A stretch of DNA of 64,000 nt from positions 124,001-188,000 of the forward strand of contig NZ_OAOF01000007.1 of assembly GCF_900205965.1 (NCBI RefSeq). Reading direction: 5' to 3'. This document shows positions 54,147-63,170 of the stretch, piece by piece; position 1 is the stretch's first letter; every line of letters starts with the position of its first letter. Made by a program: the position numbers and the translations under genes. A model generated the notes under the pieces. It saw only the letters and a list, made by a program, of their open reading frames with translations. It had not been told where the DNA came from and did no database searches. Source of the DNA: Lacrimispora amygdalina. GTDB lineage: Bacteria > Bacillota > Clostridia > Lachnospirales > Lachnospiraceae.

Positions 54147-55028
54147 ATGATATACTCGTTAAAGAATGAACGGCTGGAAGTGGGTTTCACCTCCCTGGGA
54201 GGTGCGCTTACATCGATTAAGAACGAAGCAGGTACGGAGTACTTATGGCAGGGAGATCCTGAGTACTGGAGCGGGCAGGCGCCTGTTCTGTTCCCCATCT
54301 GCGGCAGCTTAAGAGACAACAGGGCGGTCACAAAAGATGGGAAAGAGATTCAGATGCCAAGACATGGGATTGTCCGCAGGGAAGAATTTAAGCTGGAGTC
54401 AGAAAAAGAGAACAGTATTTGTTTTTCCATTTCAGAAAATGAAGAGATGATGGAAAAATATCCTTATCCCTTTACTCTCACCATGGAATACAGGCTGGAA
54501 GGGGACAGCATTCATGTGACATATGGGGTAACGAATACAGGGACAGAGGATATGCCTTTCTTTATCGGAGGTCATCCGGCATTTAACTGTCCTCTTTTAC
54601 CAACAGAAAATTATGAGGATTATCAGGTGATCTTTGAGGTCAATGAAGAGAAGACTGCACCCACACCGGACTTAAAGACCGGGCTGGTTGACATGGGACA
54701 CAGGAAAGAGATTGCCTTTGACGGTACCGTCCTTCCTCTCACCCATTCCCTTTTCTATGAAGACGGAATTATATTTGACCGGCTGAAATCGAAAAAAGTA
54801 ACACTCTGTCACAATGAAACCGGACATGGAGTAGAGCTTAAGATGGGGTCATTCTCCTATCTTGTAATCTGGTCAGCTGCCAACGACGGACCGTTTCTTG
54901 CTTTAGAACCATGGACCGGGCTGTCCACCTGCAGTGACGAGAATGATGTATTTGAAGAGAAACGAAATGCAGCAATTGTAAAGCCAGGGGAAGAAAAACG
55001 GCTGAGCTATATTATAACAATCCTATAA
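54147..55028 (+). CDS. aldose 1-epimerase (LacX-like)
   Basis: A 293-residue galactose-mutarotase-fold protein. LFPICGSLRDN (about 49-59), MPRHGIVRREEF with a catalytic-type His, FFIGGHPAFNCPL and LALEPWTGLSTC with the Glu base are the LacX/YeaD pattern. ATG 54147 lies 2 bases after the kinase stop with GGGGGT upstream; a TTG 6 bases earlier is less likely. It interconverts anomers of a sugar in the pathway. Confidence 0.85.
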   Translation: MIYSLKNERLEVGFTSLGGALTSIKNEAGTEYLWQGDPEYWSGQAPVLFPICGSLRDNRAVTKDGKEIQMPRHGIVRREEFKLESEKENSICFSISENEEMMEKYPYPFTLTMEYRLEGDSIHVTYGVTNTGTEDMPFFIGGHPAFNCPLLPTENYEDYQVIFEVNEEKTAPTPDLKTGLVDMGHRKEIAFDGTVLPLTHSLFYEDGIIFDRLKSKKVTLCHNETGHGVELKMGSFSYLVIWSAANDGPFLALEPWTGLSTCSDENDVFEEKRNAAIVKPGEEKRLSYIITIL

Positions 55029-55042
55029 AAGAGAAGGAGAAT

Positions 55043-56056
55043 ATGACAATGAAAGAATCTGTAAATCCGGCATTGGTGCCAAAAGTGAAGTTATACACAG
55101 GAGAGGAAATTCCCTGTGTGGGTATGGGAACCTTCGGTTCCGACCGTTTTACTCCAGATGAAGTATCCGCGGCTGTTGGGGGAGCGATCCGCTGTGGATA
55201 CCGCATGTTTGACTGTGCGGCATGCTATGGAAATGAAGATCAGATCGGCGAAGTATTCCAGCAGGCATTTGCAGAGGGTGTAGTGGAAAGAAAAGACCTC
55301 TTCATTATGACAAAGGTATGGAACGACATGCACGAGAGGGTAGAGGAATCCTGCTTAAAGAGCATTGCAGACTTACAGTGTGATTATATGGATATGTTCT
55401 TTATTCACTGGCCATTTCCAAATTATCATGCACCTCACTGTGACGTAGATTCCCGCAATCCGGATTCCAGACCATTTTCTCCGGATGAATTTTTAAGAAC
55501 CTACCGTCAGTGTGAGGAACTGGTGAAAAAAGGACTGATCCGCAATATCGGTATTTCCAACATGACCATTCCAAAGCTGAAAGCAGTTCTTCCTCACATG
55601 AACATTATGCCTGCAGCCTGTGAGATGGAGCTTCACCCCTGTTTCCAGCAGCAGGAGCTGTTTGATTATCTGGTTGCTCATAAGATCCAGCCAATCGGTT
55701 TCATGCCATTAGGCTCTCCGCAGAGACCGGAAAGAGATATGTGTCCGGAGGATGTGGCAGATTTACAGACACCGGAAATGAAGGAAATTGCAGCAGCTCA
55801 CGGCGTTCATCCTGCTGTTATCGCTCTTAAATGGGCCCGCCAGAGAGGACAGATTCCCATTCCCTTCTCCATTCATGAGATGGAATACGTAAGCAACTTA
55901 AAAGCAATGACAGAAGATCCGCTTACGGCAGAGGAGATGAGCCGGATCGCAACCTTAGAGAGGAACAACCGTCTGGTGAAAGGCCAGGTATTCCTTTGGG
56001 AAGGCGCGAATGACTGGCATGATCTCTGGGATGAGGATGGCGTGATTGTAAAATAA
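55043..56056 (+). CDS. aldo/keto reductase
   Basis: A 337-residue NAD(P)H-dependent (beta/alpha)8 enzyme. GMGTFGSD, DCAACYGNEDQIGE (catalytic Asp and Tyr), FIMTKVWND (catalytic Lys), FFIHWPFPNYH (catalytic His) and IPIPFSIHEMEYVSNL (cofactor loop) are all present. The annotated start has GAAGGAGA only 3-4 bases upstream; ATG 55049 would have better spacing. It reduces an aldose or ketose to a polyol, or the reverse. As the last gene of the operon it ends at the hairpin 56075. Confidence 0.85.
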   Translation: MTMKESVNPALVPKVKLYTGEEIPCVGMGTFGSDRFTPDEVSAAVGGAIRCGYRMFDCAACYGNEDQIGEVFQQAFAEGVVERKDLFIMTKVWNDMHERVEESCLKSIADLQCDYMDMFFIHWPFPNYHAPHCDVDSRNPDSRPFSPDEFLRTYRQCEELVKKGLIRNIGISNMTIPKLKAVLPHMNIMPAACEMELHPCFQQQELFDYLVAHKIQPIGFMPLGSPQRPERDMCPEDVADLQTPEMKEIAAAHGVHPAVIALKWARQRGQIPIPFSIHEMEYVSNLKAMTEDPLTAEEMSRIATLERNNRLVKGQVFLWEGANDWHDLWDEDGVIVK

Positions 56057-56074
56057 CCAGGTACCAGCGAAACA

Positions 56075-56125
56075 GCCGGAATTTTTGGAGCACAGCAGAT
56101 TACTTCAGAAATTCCGGCCTTATTA
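56075..56125 (+). terminator. terminator after the six-enzyme operon
   Basis: GCCGGAATTT and AAATTCCGGC form a perfect 10-bp stem with a 24-base loop, followed by CTTATTAATATTTTC. Confidence 0.7.
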
Positions 56126-56192
56126 ATATTTTCTTTGCTGGAAACTGCGCATACTTACTGTAACACTTAATGAGATTTGAGGGGATCATACT

Positions 56193-57785
56193 ATGTATAA
56201 GGTATTGTTGGTTGATGATGAAATTCTCATACGAGAGAGGATTTCTCAAAGAATACCATGGGGATCACTGGGTTACGAACTGGCAGGGACATGTGAAAAC
56301 GGGAAGGAGGCCATCGGCTTTATGGAGAAGGAACCGGTAGACCTTGTGCTTACCGATATCTGCATGCCCTATGTCGATGGTCTTGAACTTGCAAAGTATT
56401 TATATGAAAACAGGAAAAGTACAAAAGCAGTAATTATAACGGGATACGATGAATTTGAATATGCAAAAAGAGCGGTGGAATATCGTGTGCTTTCTTATGT
56501 ATTGAAACCGGTAACTGCGGTGGAACTGATTGAAAAGCTGAAGGACGCAAAAAAAATCCTGGATGGGGAAGCGGAAAATTTAAAAGTCAGATCGTATTAC
56601 GAAGGAAGCTATCCCTTATTAAAAAACCAGTTTCTGCTTCAGCTGGGACAGGGGCGGATCCACGAAGACCAGATTGGGGATAAACTAAAGGAGTTTCACA
56701 TTGATTTTACGGGGGAATGCTATTGTGCAGCAATTCTGTGCCTGCGGGAGCAAACGGAAAAAAAGGAATTGTCTTTGATGGCGGGTTTAATTCGGAAGGA
56801 ATGGACCGAAGATGTGCTTGTGACGGAAGAGGATGACGGCCAGATACTTCTTTATGTGAAGAAGAAAAACAGCTCTCAGATGAAAAAGGAGATGGCAGTG
56901 ATCTGCAATGAGTCAGCAGACAGAATCCTGCAAAAGACAGGCAAAACCATATACTGTCTGGTCGGCACCTGTGTTTTTAATTTAAACGGGCTCAGTTTCT
57001 CCTATGAAAAAGCCATGGAGATGAAGGAATATCTTTATCTGGAGAGGGAGCCTGGAATCTATGAGTGGGACAGCTTCCAGAAATACAGGCTGGGTGCCCA
57101 TGGAATACTAAATGAAGGGGAACGGGAGAAACGGATTGTCCTGGCAGTCAGAAGCAATCTTAAAGAGGAGATAAAAACGGAGCTTATTCATATCAGGGAA
57201 GAATGCAGAACCAACTGGGTAACAAAAAACAAAGTTGTAGTGATTTATCAGAGTCTGATTCTTGCAGTTATGAATTTCCTGGAGCGGCTGAATCTTGTAG
57301 AAGACGAATTTTTCTTAAAAGAACAGGAGATCATTTCAGGACTTTTTGGCTGTACCTACCTTTCACAGATGGAGGAAAGGGTGCTGGATTTCTTTCATAC
57401 TGCACTGGAACTGGTGAACAGCAACAGAGGCAGTTACGGAGAGCATCAGGCGGTGGCAGCACTGGAATACATTAACACCCATTATTCCGACTGCAGTCTG
57501 TCCCTTCAGGAGATCTGTACAAAGCTGGCTATCAGTGTCAGCTATTTCAGCTCTGCTTTTAAAAATTATACGGGTATGACTTTTGTAGAAGCACTGACGA
57601 AAAAAAGGATGGAAAAAGCCATGGAGCTTTTGGAGAATACAAATTTAAAGACTTACCAGGTTGCAGAGAAATGCGGATACAACGATGCCAACTATTTCAG
57701 TGCGATTTTTAAAAAGGCTACGGAAAAAACGCCAAAAGAATATGCGGGTTTAAGAAAGAACCGAAAAGGCACCTATGAGAATTGA
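56193..57785 (+). CDS. YesN-type response regulator with AraC DNA-binding domain
   Basis: A 530-residue regulator. The receiver has Asp8/Asp9, phospho-acceptor Asp55 (LVLTDICMPYVDG) and VLKPVTAVELIEKL. A helical linker leads to an AraC domain with LSLQEICTKLAISVSYFSSAF and TYQVAEKCGYNDANYFSAIF. It overlaps the YesM kinase gene by 11 bases. It probably activates the importer operon at 60627 and perhaps the enzymes upstream. Confidence 0.9.
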   Translation: MYKVLLVDDEILIRERISQRIPWGSLGYELAGTCENGKEAIGFMEKEPVDLVLTDICMPYVDGLELAKYLYENRKSTKAVIITGYDEFEYAKRAVEYRVLSYVLKPVTAVELIEKLKDAKKILDGEAENLKVRSYYEGSYPLLKNQFLLQLGQGRIHEDQIGDKLKEFHIDFTGECYCAAILCLREQTEKKELSLMAGLIRKEWTEDVLVTEEDDGQILLYVKKKNSSQMKKEMAVICNESADRILQKTGKTIYCLVGTCVFNLNGLSFSYEKAMEMKEYLYLEREPGIYEWDSFQKYRLGAHGILNEGEREKRIVLAVRSNLKEEIKTELIHIREECRTNWVTKNKVVVIYQSLILAVMNFLERLNLVEDEFFLKEQEIISGLFGCTYLSQMEERVLDFFHTALELVNSNRGSYGEHQAVAALEYINTHYSDCSLSLQEICTKLAISVSYFSSAFKNYTGMTFVEALTKKRMEKAMELLENTNLKTYQVAEKCGYNDANYFSAIFKKATEKTPKEYAGLRKNRKGTYEN

Positions 57786-59541
57786 AGTCAGGTTTAAAAG
57801 CATACGGACCAATATGATCATATATTTTTCCCTCCTGGTTCTTTTAACCGTAATTGTGTTCCTGTTTTTTTCCATACGGTTTACCAAAAGCAATCTCATG
57901 GATAATTCGGAGGAAAACAGCAGCCAGCTGATCGAACAGGTCAATTTCAACATTGAAAATTACATTGACTACATGGAAAATATCTCCCAGGTTATTATGA
58001 ATAACCGGGATATAACCGGATATCTGTTTGATGATGAAAAGGAAACGGGAGAGAACTTAAAGGATGCATTTCAGACCATCCTTCACGCAAGGAAGGATAT
58101 CTATAACATAGCTGTCCTGGGAAATAATGGCAGATATTTTATCAATAACGGAAGCGACAGCTTAAATTTACGGGCACGGCTTAAGGACAAGGAATGGTAT
58201 CAGGATGCAAAAATGGCGGAAAGCAAAATTCTTATTTCCTCCTCACACGTGCAGAACCTGGTAAAAAACGATTATAAATGGGTGGTAACTCTAAGCAGGG
58301 GAATCCCCAATCCGGCAAACGGCCGTGTGGAGGGGCTTCTGGTCATTGATTTAAATTATGACGTCATCAATGATCTGTGTGAATCCATCAGTCTGGGAAA
58401 TAAGGGGTATGTTTATATCCTTGACGCGAAGGGAGAAATTGTCTATCACCCCCAGCAGCAGCTGATCTTAAGCGGGGTAAAAAAGGAGCTTTTAAAAGAA
58501 GTATCAGACAGCAAAACCAGTCTCTCCCACACCGATGAAAACAATGAAAATAAGATCTATACACCCTTTCATTCAAAAAAAACAGGCTGGACGATTGTGG
58601 GTGTGGTTTATACCTCAGAGCTGGCTGGCAACGAATCTGCCATGAAAACCACGTACAGTGCGGCAGCGTTCGTTCTGATACTGCTGGCAAGTCTGTTTGC
58701 AGTGATTCTGTCGGCTAAAATTACGGAGCCAATCAAGCAGCTTCAGGCTGCCATGAAGGAGGTGCAGGAGGGGAAGTTTAAACCGGTCAGCATTGAAGCA
58801 GCAGGAGATGATGAGATCTCCAGTCTGACACGTTCCTTTAACCGTATGACGGAACGGATTGACGAGCTGATGAAGAAAAACAGCAAGGAGCAGGCGGAAA
58901 AGAGAAAGAGTGAATTAAAAGCGCTGCAGTCACAGATTAATCCGCATTTCCTCTATAACACTCTGGATTCCATTATCTGGCTGATCGAAACGGAGGATTC
59001 GAACCAGGCCATAAAGATGACCTCTGTACTGGCCAGATTTTTCCGCCAGGCAATTGGCAATTCCAACATCTATGTGACTGTGTGGCAGGAGCTGGAATAT
59101 ACGAGAAATTATCTGCTGATCCAGCAGATGAGATATAAAGACAAGGTTGCATTTGATATCAGGGTTGATTTAGAAGTTATGGAGTGTGCCATTGTAAAAC
59201 TGGTATTACAGCCTCTGGTGGAAAATGCACTGTATCACGGGCTGAAGTACAAAAAAGAGCAGGGCAATATTCTTATCTGCGGGTACAGGCAGGGAGAAAC
59301 TGTGATATTAAAGGTAATGGATGATGGCGCAGGGATGACGCAGGAGGCTCTGAGCAGAATTTTTCAGAAAAAAACCGATCAGAAGCATAACGGAGTAGGT
59401 ATGAAGAATATTCAGGACCGCCTTAAGATGTATTACGGACCTGGCTGCGGCTTAAGTGTGGAAAGTAAGGAAGGGAAGGGGACTACCGTTACCATTACCA
59501 TACCTTACCGGTTGATGGAGGATATGGATGAAGAAACATAA
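57775..59541 (+). CDS. YesM-type sensor histidine kinase with extracellular Cache-like domain
   Basis: A 588-residue sensor. TM1 is at 13-32, an extracellular domain of about 260 residues follows with GYVYILDAKGEIVYHPQQQ (dCache motif), TM2 lies at about 296-318, then HAMP, SQINPHFLYNTLDSIIWLI (phospho-acceptor His) and the ATPase with LVLQPLVENALYHGL, DDGAGM and GVGMKNIQDRL. Its start lies 11 bases inside the regulator gene, and it overlaps the next gene by 14 bases, so all three are coupled. Confidence 0.9.
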   Translation: MRIEVRFKSIRTNMIIYFSLLVLLTVIVFLFFSIRFTKSNLMDNSEENSSQLIEQVNFNIENYIDYMENISQVIMNNRDITGYLFDDEKETGENLKDAFQTILHARKDIYNIAVLGNNGRYFINNGSDSLNLRARLKDKEWYQDAKMAESKILISSSHVQNLVKNDYKWVVTLSRGIPNPANGRVEGLLVIDLNYDVINDLCESISLGNKGYVYILDAKGEIVYHPQQQLILSGVKKELLKEVSDSKTSLSHTDENNENKIYTPFHSKKTGWTIVGVVYTSELAGNESAMKTTYSAAAFVLILLASLFAVILSAKITEPIKQLQAAMKEVQEGKFKPVSIEAAGDDEISSLTRSFNRMTERIDELMKKNSKEQAEKRKSELKALQSQINPHFLYNTLDSIIWLIETEDSNQAIKMTSVLARFFRQAIGNSNIYVTVWQELEYTRNYLLIQQMRYKDKVAFDIRVDLEVMECAIVKLVLQPLVENALYHGLKYKKEQGNILICGYRQGETVILKVMDDGAGMTQEALSRIFQKKTDQKHNGVGMKNIQDRLKMYYGPGCGLSVESKEGKGTTVTITIPYRLMEDMDEET

Positions 59542-60502
59542 AAACGGAATATTATTGATTCTTTTTTCTGCCCTGGCGGTTTTGTTTCTGTCTGCTGTTT
59601 TTCTTCTTGATGAACTGGGGGAGAAAAAAACGGTGAAAGTCGTCTTTATACCCAAGGTTCAGGACAAGACAAATGACTTCTGGATGTCCATGATATCCGG
59701 AGCCAAAAGTGCTGGAAAGGAGTATCAGGCGAACCTGGTGATTCTGGCTCCGGATGAGGAAAATGATTATGAAACCCAGAAAAAATACATTGAAGAGGCA
59801 GTGAAAATGAAGCCGGATGTGATCGCACTTGCACCCATACGGTACTCAGAAATGACGGACTGTGTAAAGCAGATAACAGATGCCGGAATTAAACTCATCC
59901 TCATAGATTCCAAGCTGGATAAAGATCTGGAGGAAACCTACATTGGTACGGATAACAGAAACGCAGGGCTGCAGATGGGACAGAAGATGAAGGAATACGT
60001 GAATAAGGATACGAAGATTGCCGTGGTTTCCCATGTAAAAGGATCTTCCACTGCCATAGAGCGGGAGGAAGGACTGAGGGAAGGTCTGGGAGAGGATCAA
60101 AACAGGATTCAGGCAGTTCTTTACAGTAATTCCGATTATAACCAGGCATACGAAGAAACCATAGAGCTTATGAAGACACATCCCGACATTACGCTGATCG
60201 CCGGTCTGAATCTATATTCCACAGTAGGGGTGGCCAGAGCCATTAAAGAGATGAATTTAAGCAGGAAGGTTCATGTGGTGGGTTTTGATAATGATATTGA
60301 AGGAATTCAGTATTTGGAAGAAGGGATTATTGATACCCTGATTGTACAGAAGCCTTTTAATATGGGATATATCGGGATTCAGACCGCGGTGGAAGCAGTG
60401 CGGGGGAAAAAGTCCCTTCAAAATATCTATTGCGAAACGGAGGTGATTACTGCAGATAATATCTATACCGATGAGAATCAGAAGCTGCTCTTCCCCTTTT
60501 AA
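59528..60502 (+). CDS. membrane-tethered sugar-binding protein (co-sensor)
   Basis: A 324-residue ribose-type periplasmic-binding protein. It has one uncleaved N-terminal helix (about 8-27) and no lipobox Cys, so it stays anchored. The domain has FWMSMISGAKSAGKEY, PDVIALAPI, GTDNRNAGLQMGQKM and VHVVGFDNDIEGIQYLEEG, the ribose-binding fold blocks. The start overlaps the kinase gene by 14 bases. In clostridia such proteins bind sugar and pass the signal to a neighbouring YesM kinase, as in the XylFII-LytS system; the same role is inferred here. It differs from the importer's own binding protein at 63171. Confidence 0.85.
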   Translation: MKKHKNGILLILFSALAVLFLSAVFLLDELGEKKTVKVVFIPKVQDKTNDFWMSMISGAKSAGKEYQANLVILAPDEENDYETQKKYIEEAVKMKPDVIALAPIRYSEMTDCVKQITDAGIKLILIDSKLDKDLEETYIGTDNRNAGLQMGQKMKEYVNKDTKIAVVSHVKGSSTAIEREEGLREGLGEDQNRIQAVLYSNSDYNQAYEETIELMKTHPDITLIAGLNLYSTVGVARAIKEMNLSRKVHVVGFDNDIEGIQYLEEGIIDTLIVQKPFNMGYIGIQTAVEAVRGKKSLQNIYCETEVITADNIYTDENQKLLFPF

Positions 60503-60626
60503 GAAAGTAAAATCTTCTTCTTTTTTTGTAAGATCCTCTATATTAGAAAATTTCAATTCCGATATAATGGAATCATGAGAACAAAGCACATGGTTTAAAA
60601 CAAAAAAAGAAGCGGAGAGTGAGAAT

Positions 60627-62150
60627 GTGGGCAGGGTTATGCTGAGAATGAAGGGAATTGACAAGTCCTTTCCTGGTGTACATGCTTTGGATCACGTAGA
60701 TCTGGAGGTAAAGGCAGGAGAGGTCCATGCGCTGATGGGGGAAAACGGAGCAGGAAAATCCACTCTGATGAAAATTCTTACAGGCATCTATTTAAAGGAT
60801 TCCGGAACCATAGAATTCGAGGGACAGGAAGTGGATTTTTCCACACCCAAAAAGGCCCAGGAAGCCGGAATTGCCATTGTCCATCAGGAGCTGAATATGA
60901 TGAATCACTTAACAGTGGCCCAGAATTTATTTATTGGCCGGGAAATGATGAAGGGAGGATTCATCAGTGACTCCATGATGAATAAAGAAGCAGGTAAGCT
61001 GTTTGAGCGGCTGAATATTGACATCAACCCTTCGGAGGTGATGGGCAATTTAACTGTGGGCCGGCAGCAGATGTGTGAAATAGCGAAAGCAATATCCAGA
61101 GAAGCCAGGCTGATTGTATTTGATGAGCCGTCTGCAGCGCTTACGGAAACAGAGATTTTAGAGCTGTTTAAAATCATCCGGGATCTCCGGTCCAAAGGGA
61201 TGGGCATCATCTACATATCCCACCGGATGGATGAAATTAAAGTGATCACGGACCGGGTAACAGTTATGCGTGATGGTACGTATGTGGGTACATTGACAAC
61301 CAAAGATTGTACAAAGGATGACATCATCAATATGATGGTGGGCCGGGTGATTTACGAAGAGCCAAAGCAGGCGGCCAGTGTGAAAGGGAATGCTCCTGTG
61401 GTTTTAAAGGTGGAGCACTTAAGTGCCGGAAAAATGGTAAAGGATGTGAGCTTTGAGCTTAGAAAGGGAGAGATTCTGGGCTTTTCCGGATTAATGGGAG
61501 CAGGAAGAACAGAAACGGCCAGAGCAATATTCGGGGCGGATAAAAAAGACGGTGGTGAGATCTTCATCAATGGCAGAAAAGCAGAGATAAAGTCTACGGA
61601 GGATGCGGTAAATCAGGGAATCGGATATTTATCCGAGGACCGGAAACGTTTTGGACTTGTGGTCTATAAGTCTGTTGCGGAAAACTCCACCATGGCTTCC
61701 CTCTCTTCCTTTATGAAGGGAATCTTCATCGATAAGAAAAAGGAGCACCGGCAGGCAGAACATTACGTTCATCTTTTAAATACCAGGACTCCGGGCGTGG
61801 ATCAGCTGGTGGTGAATTTATCAGGAGGCAACCAGCAAAAGGTGGTAATTGCCAAATGGCTGATCAGAAACTGCGATATCCTGATTTTTGACGAGCCTAC
61901 AAGAGGAATTGACGTAGGTGCAAAAAGCGAGATCTATCATCTGATGAATGACCTGGTAAAACAGGGAAAATCCATTATTATGATTTCGTCGGAGATGACA
62001 GAAATTCTGCGTATGAGTGACAGGGTCATGGTAATGTGCGAAGGACGCATCACCGATGAAATCCCAATAGAAAAGGTGTCGCAGGAGCGGATCATGGCTG
62101 CAGCGACCATGAGAAATCAGGAGGGCAGCAATGGAAAAACTGAAAAATAA
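60627..62150 (+). CDS. ribose-type ABC importer ATPase (RbsA/MglA-like, two ATPase domains)
   Basis: A 507-residue protein with duplicated ABC domains. The first has Walker A GENGAGKST (about 39-47), signature LTVGRQQMCEI and Walker B LIVFDEPSAAL. The second has a degenerate P-loop, GLMGAGRTE, the SGGNQQKVVIAKWL signature and ILIFDEPTRGIDVG, as in CUT2 ATPases. GTG 60627 is chosen because GGAGAG lies 7 bases upstream; the ATG at 60639 has a poorer site. A TATAAT at 60563-60568 lacks a good -35, which fits activation by the YesN regulator. It overlaps the permease gene by 20 bases. Confidence 0.9.
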   Translation: MGRVMLRMKGIDKSFPGVHALDHVDLEVKAGEVHALMGENGAGKSTLMKILTGIYLKDSGTIEFEGQEVDFSTPKKAQEAGIAIVHQELNMMNHLTVAQNLFIGREMMKGGFISDSMMNKEAGKLFERLNIDINPSEVMGNLTVGRQQMCEIAKAISREARLIVFDEPSAALTETEILELFKIIRDLRSKGMGIIYISHRMDEIKVITDRVTVMRDGTYVGTLTTKDCTKDDIINMMVGRVIYEEPKQAASVKGNAPVVLKVEHLSAGKMVKDVSFELRKGEILGFSGLMGAGRTETARAIFGADKKDGGEIFINGRKAEIKSTEDAVNQGIGYLSEDRKRFGLVVYKSVAENSTMASLSSFMKGIFIDKKKEHRQAEHYVHLLNTRTPGVDQLVVNLSGGNQQKVVIAKWLIRNCDILIFDEPTRGIDVGAKSEIYHLMNDLVKQGKSIIMISSEMTEILRMSDRVMVMCEGRITDEIPIEKVSQERIMAAATMRNQEGSNGKTEK

Positions 62151-63117
62151 CCCGCTTATTAAGGCAATAGGAACCCAGAGGCTTGTGGCTTTGCTGGCTT
62201 TAATCGTAATCTACCTGGTGTTCGGAGTCATGAATCCCAGATTTGCAACCTATAACACTATGGTAAATATCTTCGATGCGTCCTACTATATTGGCTTTAT
62301 GGCAATCGGCATCTGCTTTGTAATCGCCACTGGAGGCATTGACTTGTCCATCGGAACCGTGTTAACCATGTCAGGTCTGGTGGCAGGATACTTAAGTGTT
62401 AATATGGGACTTCCAATATGGCTTGTGATCATAATCTGCATCCTGATCGGAACCGCATTCGGAATTATAAACGGTTTATTAGTTGCAAAGCTTGGGCTTC
62501 CGCCCTTCATTGCAACACTTGGAACCATGATGCTGTCCAAAGGAATCGGCTCCATCATTACAGGCGCCCAGTCAGTCACCTGGAAATCAGGTTCTGATCC
62601 GGAAGGCTGGTACCGCGCCATATTCAAAATCAAAACGGAGAGCGGACTTTTAATTCCAACCGGATTTCTGTTTCTGATTGCGGCGGCGATTGTCATGGCA
62701 GTGGTAATGAACAAAACCAAAACCGGCCGCTATATCTTATCACTTGGAAGCAACAAAGAGGCAACCCGGTTATCCGGTGTAAATGTGGATAAATATTTAA
62801 TCATTGCTTATGTCATCAGCGGTACATTTGCAGGCATTGCAGGTCTTGCCTACTCTACAATCTATTCCACACTGCTGCCGGGAGGCGGGGCCGGATTTGA
62901 GATGGATGCCATAGCAGGTGTAGTAATCGGCGGAACTTCCATGTCAGGCGGAATCGGAACCATAGCAGGAACCATGATTGGTGTATTTATTATTTCCGTA
63001 TTAAAGACCGGGCTTCCATTTGTGGGACTTCAGACCCACTATCAGCAGGTTGCTACCGGACTGGTAATCATCGTAGCCGTATTTGCCGATGTTTACCGAA
63101 ACAGGAGAAAGAACTGA
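62131..63117 (+). CDS. ribose-type ABC importer permease (RbsC-like)
   Basis: A 328-residue membrane protein with about ten hydrophobic segments. Motifs include FVIATGGIDLSIGTVLTMSG, LGLPPFIATLGTMMLSKGIG, YILSLGSNKEATRLSGVNV and GGTSMSGGIGTIAGTMIGV, the last being the RbsC C-terminal hallmark. It starts 20 bases inside the ATPase gene. With it and the binding protein at 63171 it forms a CUT2 monosaccharide importer. Confidence 0.9.
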   Translation: MEKLKNNPLIKAIGTQRLVALLALIVIYLVFGVMNPRFATYNTMVNIFDASYYIGFMAIGICFVIATGGIDLSIGTVLTMSGLVAGYLSVNMGLPIWLVIIICILIGTAFGIINGLLVAKLGLPPFIATLGTMMLSKGIGSIITGAQSVTWKSGSDPEGWYRAIFKIKTESGLLIPTGFLFLIAAAIVMAVVMNKTKTGRYILSLGSNKEATRLSGVNVDKYLIIAYVISGTFAGIAGLAYSTIYSTLLPGGGAGFEMDAIAGVVIGGTSMSGGIGTIAGTMIGVFIISVLKTGLPFVGLQTHYQQVATGLVIIVAVFADVYRNRRKN

Positions 63118-63170
63118 GCGCAGTGTAATTCGTAAGAAATTACATAGAAAAAAATCAGGAGGAAGCAATA

